Part shown: positions 17,800-27,687 of the stretch, in pieces
Layout: each line of letters begins with the position of its first letter
How positions within the stretch are numbered: the first letter of the stretch is position 1
From: an uncultured Pelagibacteraceae bacterium
Lineage (GTDB): Bacteria; Pseudomonadota; Alphaproteobacteria; Pelagibacterales; Pelagibacteraceae
Reading direction: 5' to 3'
Length of the DNA: 64,000 nucleotides
Assembly (NCBI GenBank): GCA_902631535.1
Contig: CACOYX010000001.1
Location: 107,745 to 171,744, forward strand
The notes under the pieces: model-generated
Seen by the model: only the letters and a program-made list of their open reading frames with translations
Databases searched by the model: none
Told to the model about the DNA's origin: nothing
Translations under genes and position numbers: made by a program

Positions 17800-19269
17800 T
17801 TAGCCTTTTAAAAGTTTTTTTAGAATTTCATTTGTTAATTGAGGGTTTGCTTTTCCACCAGATAATTTCATAACCTGCCCAACAAAAAAACCAAATAATT
17901 TTTCTTTTCCGGCTTTGTATTGATCAACTTTATCTTTATTTTTTGATAGTATCTCATTAATCATTTTTTCTAATTCTTTAGGATCACTTTGTTGCTTCAT
18001 CCCTTTTGACTCTATAATTTTTTTTGGATTATCTCCGCTTTCAACCATAATTTCGAAAACTTCTTTTGCTATTCTTCCTGAAATTTCTCCAGATTTAATT
18101 GATTTGATTAGCTCTGCGAAATGTTTTGCTGATATAGGAGATTTTGATATATCAAGTCCCTTGTCATTTAACATTGCAAATAAATCACCCATCATCCAAG
18201 TAGCTGCAAGCTTTTTATCAGAAAATTTTGCAACTTCTTCGTAATAGTCGGATATTTCTTTTTCTGAAACTAAAACATTAGCTTCATATGCATTTAACTC
18301 ATACTCTTTTATAAATCTTTCCTTTTTTTTATCAGGAAGTTCCGGAAGAGATTTTTTTAAATCATCAATTAATTTTTGTTCTAACTTTAAAGGCAGAAGG
18401 TCTGGGTCGGGAAAATATCTATAATCATGTGCATCTTCTTTTGATCTCATCGATCTTGTCTCATTTTTTTTTGTATCAAAAAGCCTTGTTTCTTGATCTA
18501 TTTCTTTGCCATTTTCAATTAGTTCTACTTGTCTTGCTGCTTCATATTCTATTGCCATCTGCATAAATTTTATTGAATTTACATTTTTTATTTCACAACG
18601 TGTTCCAAAGTTTTTATCACCTTCTTTTCTTACAGACACATTAACATCAGCTCTAAGTGATCCTTCTTGCATATTTCCATCACAAGTTCCTAAATATCTC
18701 ATGATTGATCTTAATTTTTTAATGTAAGCGTTAACCTCATCTGGTGATCTTAGATCAGGTTTACTTACAATTTCCATTAAAGCTATTCCTGAACGATTTA
18801 AATCAACATAAGTATTTGATGGATCCATATCGTGAATACTTTTGCCCGCATCTTGTTCGAGATGAAGTCTCTCTATACCAATTTCTTTTGATCCATAAGG
18901 CATATCTAGTAAAACTTTACCTTCTCCTACGATGGGGTTCTTATATTGAGATATTTGATAACCCTGGGGTAAATCTGCATAGAAATAATTTTTCCTATCA
19001 AAAACCGAGTAATTATTTATTTTAGCATTTAAACCAAGGCCAGTTCTTACTGCTTGCTTAACACATTCTTCATTAATGACCGGTAACATTCCAGGAAAAG
19101 CAGAGTCAATCAAACTTACCTGGTTATTAGGATCAGCGCCAAATTTAGTTGATGAACCAGAAAAAAGTTTAGATTTAGATAAAACTTGGGCATGAACCTC
19201 AAGACCTATCACAACTTCATATTTCCCTTTTTCTCCCTTAATAAAATAATCAAATTTTTCTTTACTCAT
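17800..19269 (-). CDS. gatB: Aspartyl/glutamyl-tRNA(Asn/Gln) amidotransferase subunit B
   Basis: Part of GatCAB, which amidates misacylated Glu-tRNA(Gln) and Asp-tRNA(Asn). Signatures are [22 protein letters not shown] at the start, [19 protein letters not shown], and the C-terminal YqeY-like tail ending [13 protein letters not shown] set the start at ATG 19267-19269, which overlaps the gatA TGA as ATGA. The frame could begin at GTG 19278, adding three residues, but that lacks the coupling geometry. Length 489 residues. Confidence 0.95.
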   Translation of the reverse strand: MSKEKFDYFIKGEKGKYEVVIGLEVHAQVLSKSKLFSGSSTKFGADPNNQVSLIDSAFPGMLPVINEECVKQAVRTGLGLNAKINNYSVFDRKNYFYADLPQGYQISQYKNPIVGEGKVLLDMPYGSKEIGIERLHLEQDAGKSIHDMDPSNTYVDLNRSGIALMEIVSKPDLRSPDEVNAYIKKLRSIMRYLGTCDGNMQEGSLRADVNVSVRKEGDKNFGTRCEIKNVNSIKFMQMAIEYEAARQVELIENGKEIDQETRLFDTKKNETRSMRSKEDAHDYRYFPDPDLLPLKLEQKLIDDLKKSLPELPDKKKERFIKEYELNAYEANVLVSEKEISDYYEEVAKFSDKKLAATWMMGDLFAMLNDKGLDISKSPISAKHFAELIKSIKSGEISGRIAKEVFEIMVESGDNPKKIIESKGMKQQSDPKELEKMINEILSKNKDKVDQYKAGKEKLFGFFVGQVMKLSGGKANPQLTNEILKKLLKG

Positions 19270-20723
19270 GACCACCACTTTTTAATTTCATTTTTAAAAC
19301 CACAATTTTTTTCAAATGCGTAACCAATATTAAGAATTTTTTGCTCGTCTAATACTTTACCAATAAGTTGCAAACCTAAAGGATAACCTTTCTTGTCAAC
19401 ACCTGCAGGCATTGATAAAGCTGGTAGACCAGCTAGATTCGCAGGTACAGTAAAAATATCATTCAAATACATAGAAACGGGATCATTTGTTTTTTCTCCT
19501 ATTTTAAATGCAGAACTTGGAGTTGATGGCGTTAGAATTGCATCTATTTTTGTAAAACTATCATCAAAATCTTTTTTTATAAGTTGTCTCACTTTTTGTG
19601 CTTTAAGATAATAAGCATCATAATAACCTGATGAGAGAACATAAGTGCCAATTAGTATTCTACGTTTTACTTCATCTCCAAAACCTTCCGAACGTGTTTT
19701 TTCATACATCTCGATTAAATCTTTTCCTTGTTTTGATCGATAGCCATATCTAACTCCATCATATCTGGCTAAATTGGATGAAGCTTCAGCCGGAGCAACT
19801 ATATAATAAGTTGGTAAAGCATATTTTGTATGAGGCAATGAAATATCAATTAATTGTGCGCCAAGATCTTTTAATATCTTTTTTCCTTTTTCCCAAAGTT
19901 CATCAATCTCCTTTGGCATATTATCAACACGATATTCTTTTGGAATTCCAATTTTTAAACCTTTAATATTATCTTTTAAATTTTTTGAATATTGTTCTTT
20001 CTTTTTACTTATTGAAGTAGAGTCTTTGTCATCAAACCCAGACATTGACTCCAGCATGATTGCACAATCTTTTATTGTTTTTGTCATTGGGCCAGCTTGA
20101 TCTAAAGAAGATGCAAAAGCTACGATACCCCATCTAGAACATAAACCATAAGTTGGTTTTAAACCTACAGTACCTGTGAATGAAGCTGGTTGCCTAATTG
20201 ATCCACCTGTATCTGTTCCAATTGTAGCTGGAGTTAAGTCTGCGGCTAAAGCAGATGAGGATCCTCCAGAAGAGCCACCGGGCACCAATTGATCTCCTAC
20301 GGGATTAATTACATTTCCATAATGGCTTGTCTCGTTAGAAGAGCCCATCGCAAATTCATCACAATTTAATTTTCCTAAAAGAAAAGATCCATTGTTCCAT
20401 AAATTTTTTGTTACAGTTGACTCATAAGATGGAATAAAATTATTTAAAATGTTGCTTCCAGCAGTTGTTTTTGTATTTTCTGTACAAAATAAATCTTTTA
20501 CAGCTAAAGGTATTCCTGGCAGCAATTGATCAAAATTTGGTTTATTGTCGAATTGTTTAGCTTTATCCAAAGCTTGATCAAATGTTGTAGTAACAAATGC
20601 ATTTAACTTTTTTGCGCTTTCAATGTTTTTTATATACGCTTTGGTTAAATCTGTAGAGGAGACTTTTTTCGTTTTTACGTTTTCTATAATTTCATTAAGA
20701 CTTTGATTTGTAATATCAGCCAT
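19266..20723 (-). CDS. gatA: Aspartyl/glutamyl-tRNA amidotransferase subunit A
   Basis: Glutaminase subunit of GatCAB that releases ammonia for the tRNA-bound transamidation. The amidase signature is complete: Lys76 in LAVKDLFC, cis-Ser151 in GGSSGGSSS, and nucleophile Ser175 in [11 protein letters not shown], with the same relative spacing as in known GatA. The 485 residues are full length. One-base overlap with gatC upstream and four-base overlap with gatB downstream ensure balanced subunit synthesis. Confidence 0.97.
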   Translation of the reverse strand: MADITNQSLNEIIENVKTKKVSSTDLTKAYIKNIESAKKLNAFVTTTFDQALDKAKQFDNKPNFDQLLPGIPLAVKDLFCTENTKTTAGSNILNNFIPSYESTVTKNLWNNGSFLLGKLNCDEFAMGSSNETSHYGNVINPVGDQLVPGGSSGGSSSALAADLTPATIGTDTGGSIRQPASFTGTVGLKPTYGLCSRWGIVAFASSLDQAGPMTKTIKDCAIMLESMSGFDDKDSTSISKKKEQYSKNLKDNIKGLKIGIPKEYRVDNMPKEIDELWEKGKKILKDLGAQLIDISLPHTKYALPTYYIVAPAEASSNLARYDGVRYGYRSKQGKDLIEMYEKTRSEGFGDEVKRRILIGTYVLSSGYYDAYYLKAQKVRQLIKKDFDDSFTKIDAILTPSTPSSAFKIGEKTNDPVSMYLNDIFTVPANLAGLPALSMPAGVDKKGYPLGLQLIGKVLDEQKILNIGYAFEKNCGFKNEIKKWWS

Positions 20724-21010
20724 TACTCCACCACCTTAGGAACTACAAAAAATTCTTCATTTTCTTTAGGTGAATTTTTCAGAACTTTTTCTCTTATCTT
20801 ACCATCACTAATTTCGTCTTTTCTCGATCTTAATGATTGATTAAGTATAGAAGTTAATGGTTCGACTTTGTCTGTATTTAATTCATTTAATTGCTCTATA
20901 AACTTAAAAATAGAGTTTAAATCTTTTGTTAGGCTCTCCACTTTAGCGTCATCAACCGAAATTCGAGCTAATTTTGCAACGTGTTTAATTTTTTCTTTAT
21001 CTAGGGACAT
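20723..21010 (-). CDS. gatC: Aspartyl/glutamyl-tRNA amidotransferase subunit C
   Basis: Small 95-residue subunit that wraps around GatA and stabilises the complex. It shows the family start [17 protein letters not shown], the [13 protein letters not shown] segment, and LRKDEISDG with a C-terminal FFVVPKVVE. First gene of gatCAB. The 51-base gap to the divergent ruvX contains a spaced ATTTGTGA/TCACAAAT dyad. Confidence 0.95.
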   Translation of the reverse strand: MSLDKEKIKHVAKLARISVDDAKVESLTKDLNSIFKFIEQLNELNTDKVEPLTSILNQSLRSRKDEISDGKIREKVLKNSPKENEEFFVVPKVVE

Positions 21011-21061
21011 TTGTGAAATAAGTTAATTTAAATGTGTTTTATCACAAATTAGGTAAATTTC

Positions 21062-21526
21062 ATGCTTGATATTAAAGAATTTAAGAAAAAACTCGATAAA
21101 AAGTCCAGGTTAATGGGAATTGACCCCGGTAGAAAACGTATTGGTGTAGCCATTTCTGATGAAAATAAAATTATTGCCACTCCATATACGACTTTAATTA
21201 AAAATAAATATTCTGAGTTTCTTAAAGAAATAATAAAGATTTTTAATGAAAATCAGATTAAAGGCATTGTAGTTGGAAATCCAATTAATATGGATGGATC
21301 TTCCAGTCAATCGTCACAATCAGCTAAAGATTTAGCTTTTAATCTATCAAAAGATGTTACTGAAAATGTCACTTTATGGGATGAGAGATTATCAAGTCAG
21401 GGGGCGTTTAATTTATCCAATGATTTAGCATCAAACACGTCAAAAAAGATAAGCAAATTAGATGAGAATTCTGCACAATTTATACTTCAAGGAGCCTTGG
21501 ACTATTTAACTAAAGAAAATACTTGA
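21062..21526 (+). CDS. ruvX: Putative pre-16S rRNA nuclease / RuvX (YqgF)
   Basis: RNase H-fold protein implicated in 16S rRNA 5'-end maturation and proposed earlier as a Holliday-junction resolvase. Signatures are LMGIDPGRKRIGVAISD with the first catalytic Asp, GIVVGNPINMDGS, LWDERLSSQGA and the final ENSAQFILQGALD. The 154 residues match the family. It leads the rightward run to pyrB. Confidence 0.93.
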   Translation: MLDIKEFKKKLDKKSRLMGIDPGRKRIGVAISDENKIIATPYTTLIKNKYSEFLKEIIKIFNENQIKGIVVGNPINMDGSSSQSSQSAKDLAFNLSKDVTENVTLWDERLSSQGAFNLSNDLASNTSKKISKLDENSAQFILQGALDYLTKENT

Positions 21527-21561
21527 TCTGATACTATAAAACGCCTATAGAGTTGATTTTA

Positions 21562-22506
21562 ATGGCAGTTAAGAAAAACAATACAGCTATTAAAAACTCT
21601 CCCAAACATCTTCTTGGTATTCAAAACCTTTCAATATTAGAAGCTAAATCAATATTAGATGAAGCGAAAAAATTTATTGAATTAAACAGAAGTAGCTCAA
21701 AAAAATTAGATGTTCTAAGAGGAAAAACTCAAATAAATTTATTTTTTGAACCATCCACAAGAACCCAAAGTTCATTTGATCTGGCAGGTAAAAGATTAGG
21801 TGCTGATGTGATGTCTATGAACATGGATAACTCAGCACTCAAAAAAGGTGAAACTTTAATTGATACTGCAATGACTTTAAATGCGATGCACCCTGACTTA
21901 ATTGTAATTAGACATCAAGACTCTGGTGCACCAAATTTATTATCTCAAAAAGTTAATTGTGCAGTTATTAATGCTGGTGATGGAAGAAGAGAACACCCTA
22001 CACAAGCTTTACTTGATGCTTTAACAATAATTAACAGAAAAGGTAAAATTGAGGGACTTAAGATAGCAATTTGTGGTGACATACTTCACTCAAGAGTAGC
22101 TAGATCAAATATTTATTTGATGAACATGTTAGGTGCTGAAGTTAATGTAATAGCACCAAAAACATTAATGCCAAAATCAATTGATAGAATGGGAGTAAAG
22201 TCTTTTACTGATATGAAGAAAGGTCTTGATGGTTGTGACATCGTAATGATGTTAAGATTGCAAAATGAAAGAATGCAAGGTTCGTTCTTACCTTCAAAAA
22301 GAGAATACTATGAATTTTATGGTTTAACTCCAGAAAAATTAAAATTTGCAAAAAAAGATGCATTGATTATGCATCCTGGTCCAATGAATAGAGGAGTAGA
22401 GATAGATACAAAACTTGCAGATGACATAAACGTAAGTTTGGTTAAAGAGCAAGTTGAATTAGGTGTAGCAGTAAGAATGGCTTGTTTAAAAAAGTATTGT
22501 AAATAA
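21562..22506 (+). CDS. pyrB: Aspartate carbamoyltransferase catalytic subunit
   Basis: Forms N-carbamoyl-L-aspartate in pyrimidine synthesis. The carbamoyl-phosphate loop [20 protein letters not shown] is intact, as are the [12 protein letters not shown] and MLRLQNERM motifs and [12 protein letters not shown] near the end. I chose ATG at 21562; an in-frame TTG at 21553 would add three residues. About 314 residues, no regulatory chain nearby. It is followed without a gap by a dihydroorotase-like gene, matching the class of ATCase that assembles with a PyrC-like partner. Confidence 0.95.
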   Translation: MAVKKNNTAIKNSPKHLLGIQNLSILEAKSILDEAKKFIELNRSSSKKLDVLRGKTQINLFFEPSTRTQSSFDLAGKRLGADVMSMNMDNSALKKGETLIDTAMTLNAMHPDLIVIRHQDSGAPNLLSQKVNCAVINAGDGRREHPTQALLDALTIINRKGKIEGLKIAICGDILHSRVARSNIYLMNMLGAEVNVIAPKTLMPKSIDRMGVKSFTDMKKGLDGCDIVMMLRLQNERMQGSFLPSKREYYEFYGLTPEKLKFAKKDALIMHPGPMNRGVEIDTKLADDINVSLVKEQVELGVAVRMACLKKYCK

Positions 22507-23796
22507 ATGAAAGAAAAAATTTTTATTAATGCAAGAATTATAGATCCATCACAAAACATGGATGAGAAAGGCTCTTTAATATTAAATGATAAAGGAAAAG
22601 TAAAAGCTATAGGAAAAAATGTAAAAAAAACTGATGCTAACAAAGATGCTGAGATAATCGATTTAAAAGACAATATTTTAATTCCAGGGTTAGTAGATAT
22701 GAAGGCTTTTGTAGGTGAGCCAGGATATGAATATAAGGAAAACTTTAGAACTCTTAGCCAAGCTGCTTTAGCTGGAGGGGTTACATCTATAGTAACCATG
22801 CCTAATACAAAACCCATCATCGATAACGTTTCAATGGTTGATTTTATTATTAGAAGAGGAAGAGACAAAGCCAATGTTAACCTTTTTCCTTGTGCTTCTA
22901 TAACCAAACAATGCGAAGGTAAATTGATGACTGAGTTTGGTTTGCTCTCTGGGAGAGGAATAATTGGCTTTAGCGATGTAAATAAAACTATTCAAAATAC
23001 AGAGCTAATGTCTAGGATAATGGATTATGCTTCTGATATTGGGGTTTTGATAATGCAACATGCAGAGGACTATGAGTTGTCAAAAAATGCTTGTATAAAC
23101 GACGGAGAAATAGCTACAAGACTGGGACTTCAAGGTGTGTCATCACTAGCTGAAAAAATAATAATTGAAAGAGACTTAAGTTTACTTAGTGAATACCCTT
23201 GCAGATATCATATAAATCAGATTTCATCTAAACAATCTTTAGATGTTATTAGGAAAAATAAAGATAATGGCAAAAAATTTAGCGTGGGTGTTTCAATAAA
23301 TAATTTATCATTAAATGAAAATGATATCGGCGAATTTAAGACTTTCTTAAAACTAACTCCACCTCTAAGACTTGAAGAAGACAGATTATCTCTTGTTAAG
23401 GGTATAAGAGACGGATTAATAGACGTGATAGTCTCTGACCATTTACCTGAAGATGAAGAAAGCAAAAGATTACCCTTTGCACAAGCAGCTACCGGCGCTA
23501 TTGGTGTAGAGACCCTTCTGCCTCTTTCATTAGAAATGTATCACAATGAGTCACTTCCTCTAAATAAAATAGTAGAAACCCTAACCATTAACCCTGCTAA
23601 AATATTAAACATAAAAAAAGGAACTTTGGCAAAAGGATCAGATGGTGATATTTGTATATTTGATTTAGAAGCTCCATGGAAAGTAAATGCTGACAAACTA
23701 AAATCTAAATCAAAAAATACAGCTATAGAAAATAGAAATCTCCAAGGAAAGATTTTAATGACTTATCTTAACGGTGAACTAGTTTACTCAAAATAA
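22507..23796 (+). CDS. pyrC: Dihydroorotase-like protein lacking the HxH metal motif (PyrC/PyrX type)
   Basis: Amidohydrolase-fold protein of 429 residues with the dihydroorotase framework: IPGLVDMKAFVGEPGYE, GGVTSIVTMPNTKP, MQHAEDYELS, SDHLPEDEE and the ATGAIGVETLLPLSL block. The essential metal site is damaged. Where active type I enzymes read D-x-H-x-H-x-R-E-P-G, this reads DMKAFVGEPG, and the usual second histidine of the HicH-like motif is Gln in YHINQISS. It probably scaffolds PyrB rather than cleaving dihydroorotate. No spacer separates it from pyrB, and it overlaps plsY by one base. Confidence 0.87.
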   Translation: MKEKIFINARIIDPSQNMDEKGSLILNDKGKVKAIGKNVKKTDANKDAEIIDLKDNILIPGLVDMKAFVGEPGYEYKENFRTLSQAALAGGVTSIVTMPNTKPIIDNVSMVDFIIRRGRDKANVNLFPCASITKQCEGKLMTEFGLLSGRGIIGFSDVNKTIQNTELMSRIMDYASDIGVLIMQHAEDYELSKNACINDGEIATRLGLQGVSSLAEKIIIERDLSLLSEYPCRYHINQISSKQSLDVIRKNKDNGKKFSVGVSINNLSLNENDIGEFKTFLKLTPPLRLEEDRLSLVKGIRDGLIDVIVSDHLPEDEESKRLPFAQAATGAIGVETLLPLSLEMYHNESLPLNKIVETLTINPAKILNIKKGTLAKGSDGDICIFDLEAPWKVNADKLKSKSKNTAIENRNLQGKILMTYLNGELVYSK

Positions 23797-24374
23797 TGGA
23801 TATAAATTTAATAATAGTTGCTGTGTACTCTTATCTATTAGGATCAATTCCTTTTGGGTTAGTTTTAATAAAAATTTTTTTAAAAAAAGATATTAGAGAA
23901 ATAGGATCAGGGAATATTGGAACCACAAACGTTTTAAGAACTGGAAAAAAATCTCTTGCAGTTGCAACCCTCATACTTGATTTATTAAAAGGATATCTTT
24001 CTATTATTATAACTTTTACTTATTTTGAAAATCTAATTTCATATTCTGCCTTGATTTGTTTTATTGGTCATATTTTTCCTGTTTGGTTAAAATTTAAAGG
24101 AGGAAAAGGAGTTGCTACTTACCTGGGTGTTATATTAGCACTTTCATATAAATTTTTTCTAATTTTTGGAATTACTTGGCTTATTTTATCTTTATTATTT
24201 AGATACGCATCTTTGTCTTCGATCATTTCATCTCTAATTGTTTTTGTATACTCATATTTTTTTATTAATAATTTTTCTTTAATACTTTTTATTTTTTTCG
24301 TAATTATCATTTATACACATCGAGAAAATATAGTTCGATTAAAAAATTCTGAAGAAAGTAAAATTAAGTTATAA
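23796..24374 (+). CDS. plsY: Glycerol-3-phosphate acyltransferase PlsY
   Basis: Integral membrane enzyme that uses acyl-phosphate to acylate glycerol-3-phosphate, the first step of phospholipid synthesis. The three family motifs are present: LGSIPFGL, GSGNIGTTNVLRTGKK, and FKGGKGVATYLG. About five to six membrane helices over 192 residues. Coupled to the pyrC-like gene (TAATG). Confidence 0.96.
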   Translation: MDINLIIVAVYSYLLGSIPFGLVLIKIFLKKDIREIGSGNIGTTNVLRTGKKSLAVATLILDLLKGYLSIIITFTYFENLISYSALICFIGHIFPVWLKFKGGKGVATYLGVILALSYKFFLIFGITWLILSLLFRYASLSSIISSLIVFVYSYFFINNFSLILFIFFVIIIYTHRENIVRLKNSEESKIKL

Positions 24375-24406
24375 GTGTTGTCTTTTCTAGTTTTTAAATA
24401 ATAAAT

Positions 24407-24441
24407 TTGACAAATTCGTTTAATTTTGAAAATAAACGAAT
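24407..24441 (+). promoter_or_regulatory. TTGACA box and perfect 9-bp dyad just upstream of topA
   Basis: ATTCGTTTA (24414-24422) is the exact reverse complement of TAAACGAAT (24433-24441), with a 10-base loop, ending one base before the topA ATG. A consensus TTGACA lies at 24407-24412, with only a weak AAATAA 17 bases on. In RNA the hairpin would bury the ribosome site; in DNA it could be an operator. Function is inferred. Confidence 0.4.
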
Positions 24442-24442
24442 A

Positions 24443-27010
24443 ATGAATTTAGTAATTGTTGAAAGTCCAGCAAAAGCAAAAACAATAAATAAATATTTAG
24501 GTAAAGATTATTTAGTTTTAGCTAGTTATGGGCACATAAGAGATCTTCCTTCCAAAAATGGATCTGTAGATCCTGAAAATAAATTTCAAATGGAATGGGA
24601 AATAGACTCTTTTTCAAAAAAATATTTAAAAGAAATTACAAATGCCGCTGAAGACTCTGACAAAATTATTTTAGCTACAGACCCTGATCGTGAAGGTGAA
24701 GCAATCGCATGGCATGTTAAAGAGGTTTTAGATAAAAAAAAGTTATTAAAAGATAAACATCTTGAACGTGTTGTTTTTAATGAGATTACGAAAAAAGCAA
24801 TTCTAGATGCTATTAAAAATCCAAGAGAAATTCATTTACCTCTAGTTGAAGCCTATTTAGCACGAAGAGCCTTGGACTATCTTGTGGGATTTAATATCTC
24901 ACCAATCCTTTGGACAAAATTACCTGGATCAAAATCAGCAGGGAGAGTTCAATCAGTAGCCTTAAAACTTATTACTGAAAGAGAAAAAGAAATAGAATTA
25001 TTTAAACCAGTAGAATACTGGACTCTTACATCCGACTTCACGAACAAAGATAATAAAAATATTTTTTCAAAATTAAGTTTTTTTAATGGAGAAAAAATTG
25101 AAAAATTTTCTTTCAAAAATAAAGAGGAAATTCAAAAAGCAGTTGATGTAATCAATAAAACAAAATTTAAAGTTGCTGATGTGAATACAAAAGTTTTTAG
25201 ACGAAACCCACTAGCTCCTTTTACAACATCAACTTTACAACAGACTGCCTCGGGACGATTTGGTTTTGGAGCTTCCAGAACAATGCAAATTGCACAACGA
25301 CTTTATCAAGGAGTAGATATCGAGGGTGAAACAACCGGATTAATTACTTATATGAGAACTGATGGAACTAATATTTCAAAAGAAGCAATTAATGACTTTA
25401 GAAAATTCATTATTGATGATTATGGTGATAAATATTTACCAGAGGCACCAAATAATTATACGGGGAAAAAAGCAAAGAACGCTCAGGAAGCTCATGAAGC
25501 AATTAGGCCGACTAATATAAGTAGGAAACCTTCTGATATTAAAAAATATGTAAATGCAGATCAATTTAAACTTTATGAATTAATTTGGAGTCGAGCATTA
25601 TCATCTCAAATGACTCCAGCAGAGTTTGATAGAAATACAATAATTATTTCTTCAAACGATAATAAGATTAATTTTAGAGCTAGCGGCTCAGTCGTAAAAT
25701 TTGATGGATTTCTTAAAGTTTATCAAGTCCAAGAAACCGACGAAGATGCAAAGAATATTTTGCCAGAGGTCAAGGTTGGTGAGGAGATTAGTATACTTAA
25801 GCTTAATGATGAACAACACTTCACAGATCCTCCACCACGATACTCTGAGGCTAGTTTAGTGAAAAAGATGGAGGAATTAGGCATAGGGAGACCCTCTACT
25901 TATGCTAGCATTATATCAGTATTATCAACGAGAAATTATGTCGAATTAATTAATAAAAGGTTTAATCCAACTGACAGAGGTAAGCTAATTTCAGCTTTTT
26001 TAGAAAAATTATTCTCTAAATACGTTGATTATAATTTCACTGCAGACCTAGAAAATCAGCTAGATGAAATCACTAGTGGTAAAATTGAATGGGTTCAGGT
26101 TCTAGATAATTTCTGGAAAGATTTTTACGAAAATGTTGGAAAAGTTAAAGAAAAGAGAACTAGAGAAGTATTAGACTTATTAAATGAAAGTTTAGGAGCT
26201 TTAATTTTTGAAAGGGATGATAAAGACGCTATAGATCGAAAATGTAAGTTATGTTCCAATGGAGAACTTAGTCTTAAGAATAGTTTTAGAGGTGGAGCTT
26301 TTATAGGTTGTTCAAATTATCCGAAATGTAAATTTACTAGACCTTTATCTAAAGCTAAAGCTGCAGCTCAATATAACTTAGCGGAACCTAAATTACTGGG
26401 TCAAAATGATAATGGTAAAGATATATATTTAAAGAATGGTAGATTTGGCCCCTACTTACAATTTGAAAAAGAAAAAGAAGAATTAGAAACAAAAAAGAAA
26501 AAAGGTAGAAAGAAGAAAAATGAGAATGAGCATCTCAAAAATGTATCAATTCCAAAAGGTATTGATGTGGACAGTGTTGATTTAGACAAAGCAAAATATT
26601 TATGCTCTCTCCCTAAAGTGTTAGGACAACATCCGGAAAATAAACAAGATATAACTTTAAACTCTGGAAGATTTGGTCCGTATCTAAAATGTGAAAATAA
26701 ATCTGCGAGACTTGAAAATGTGGAAGATCTTTTTTCAATTGGAATTAATCGAGCAATAACTTTAATTGCGGAAGCTAAACCAGGTAGAATTTCTTCTTCA
26801 CTAATTAAAGACCTTGGAGAACATCCTGAAGATAAAAAACCTATTAGAATTATGAAGGGACAATATGGACCCTATATTAAGTACAAGTCTTTAAATGCAA
26901 CTATTCCGGAAGAAAAAGATCCAAATGAACTTACTATGGAGGAAGCACTTATATTAATTGAAAAAAGAAAAGAATACGATAAAACTAAAAAGAAAGGTAA
27001 AAGAAAATGA
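24443..27010 (+). CDS. topA: DNA topoisomerase I (type IA)
   Basis: Relaxes negative supercoils. The TOPRIM domain opens with MNLVIVESPAKAKTI and has DPDREGEAIAWH. The core domain carries catalytic Tyr303 in GLITYMRTDGT. One C4 zinc ribbon (CKLC...CSNYPKC, near residues 609-635) precedes three C-terminal repeats, each with a (R/Q)-(F/Y)-G-P-Y-(L/I) core (NGRFGPYLQ, SGRFGPYLK, KGQYGPYIK). I use ATG 24443, which gives the canonical start. An upstream in-frame TTG at 24407 would run through the dyad. Length 855 residues. Confidence 0.96.
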   Translation: MNLVIVESPAKAKTINKYLGKDYLVLASYGHIRDLPSKNGSVDPENKFQMEWEIDSFSKKYLKEITNAAEDSDKIILATDPDREGEAIAWHVKEVLDKKKLLKDKHLERVVFNEITKKAILDAIKNPREIHLPLVEAYLARRALDYLVGFNISPILWTKLPGSKSAGRVQSVALKLITEREKEIELFKPVEYWTLTSDFTNKDNKNIFSKLSFFNGEKIEKFSFKNKEEIQKAVDVINKTKFKVADVNTKVFRRNPLAPFTTSTLQQTASGRFGFGASRTMQIAQRLYQGVDIEGETTGLITYMRTDGTNISKEAINDFRKFIIDDYGDKYLPEAPNNYTGKKAKNAQEAHEAIRPTNISRKPSDIKKYVNADQFKLYELIWSRALSSQMTPAEFDRNTIIISSNDNKINFRASGSVVKFDGFLKVYQVQETDEDAKNILPEVKVGEEISILKLNDEQHFTDPPPRYSEASLVKKMEELGIGRPSTYASIISVLSTRNYVELINKRFNPTDRGKLISAFLEKLFSKYVDYNFTADLENQLDEITSGKIEWVQVLDNFWKDFYENVGKVKEKRTREVLDLLNESLGALIFERDDKDAIDRKCKLCSNGELSLKNSFRGGAFIGCSNYPKCKFTRPLSKAKAAAQYNLAEPKLLGQNDNGKDIYLKNGRFGPYLQFEKEKEELETKKKKGRKKKNENEHLKNVSIPKGIDVDSVDLDKAKYLCSLPKVLGQHPENKQDITLNSGRFGPYLKCENKSARLENVEDLFSIGINRAITLIAEAKPGRISSSLIKDLGEHPEDKKPIRIMKGQYGPYIKYKSLNATIPEEKDPNELTMEEALILIEKRKEYDKTKKKGKRK

Positions 27011-27219
27011 AATACATAATTGTTATATTCTTTTTTAACATGTCTATTATTACTAGTTTATACTCAGATGAAAAAAAATGTAGAGATTTAGTTGAAAAAC
27101 CAATTGAGTGGTCAAAATGTATAAAAGATAAAAGTATAGATTTGAGCAAGAAAGGTGCAAAAAAACTAAATACAGACTCAAAGCTTACTGATTGGGTAAA
27201 AAAGAAATTGGGTAAATAA
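27007..27219 (+). CDS. Small secreted protein of unknown function
   Basis: Seventy residues: a hydrophobic signal-like segment (about 1-20, IIVIFFFNMSIITSLYS) and then a short charged mature part with two cysteines (KKCRDLVEKPIEWSKCIKDK) and a Lys-rich tail. The start overlaps the topA stop as ATGA and only three bases separate it from the next gene, so it fits the operon. The two cysteines eleven-odd residues apart could form a disulfide in the periplasm. I do not recognise the family. Confidence 0.65.
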   Translation: MKYIIVIFFFNMSIITSLYSDEKKCRDLVEKPIEWSKCIKDKSIDLSKKGAKKLNTDSKLTDWVKKKLGK

Positions 27220-27222
27220 AAA

Positions 27223-27687
27223 ATGAGTTTAATTGATAATAATCTAAAAAAATTAAATATTATTTTGCCTGATCCAAAAGCTCCTGTAGGAGCTTATGTT
27301 GCTACTAAGATTGTTGGAAAACTATTATATATTTCTGGTCAAATATCTGCTGATGAAAATGCAAAACTTATAACTGGTAAGATTGGAAAAGATTTAGATT
27401 TAGAGAAAGGCTATAAAGCTGCTGAAAGATGTGGTTTAAGTATTGTTGCTCATGTTAAAAATGCCTGTGGAGGAAATTTAGATAAAGTTAAATCTTGTGT
27501 AAAATTAACAGGTTATGTCAATTCGACGGATGATTTCAAAGATCAACCAAAAATTATTAACGGTGCTTCAGATATTATAGCTAAAATTTTTGAAAAAAAA
27601 GGTGAACACACGCGCGCTGCAGTGAGTGTGAATAGTTTACCTTTAGGAGTTGCTGTAGAAGTTGATGCAATCTTTGAACTTAATTAG
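27223..27687 (+). CDS. RidA/YjgF family protein (UK114 type)
   Basis: A 154-residue member of the RidA superfamily, whose best-known members hydrolyse reactive enamine/imine intermediates. It has YISGQISADENAKLITGKIG near residues 35-54, the C-terminal EKKGEHTRAAVSVNSLPLGVAVEVDAIFEL, and the Arg that binds the substrate carboxylate in RidA. It belongs to a longer subgroup than the 128-residue RidA, so activity is uncertain. It ends eight bases inside the convergent ugd. Confidence 0.87.
   Translation: MSLIDNNLKKLNIILPDPKAPVGAYVATKIVGKLLYISGQISADENAKLITGKIGKDLDLEKGYKAAERCGLSIVAHVKNACGGNLDKVKSCVKLTGYVNSTDDFKDQPKIINGASDIIAKIFEKKGEHTRAAVSVNSLPLGVAVEVDAIFELN

Noticed and set aside
22317..22907. 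196-codon minus-strand frame across pyrB/pyrC-like
   Set aside because: It is the complement of two well-supported genes and shows no family features.
24407..24442. TTG start of topA 12 codons upstream
   Set aside because: The canonical TopA start MNLVIVESPAKAKT begins at ATG 24443, and the upstream codons consist of a dyad.
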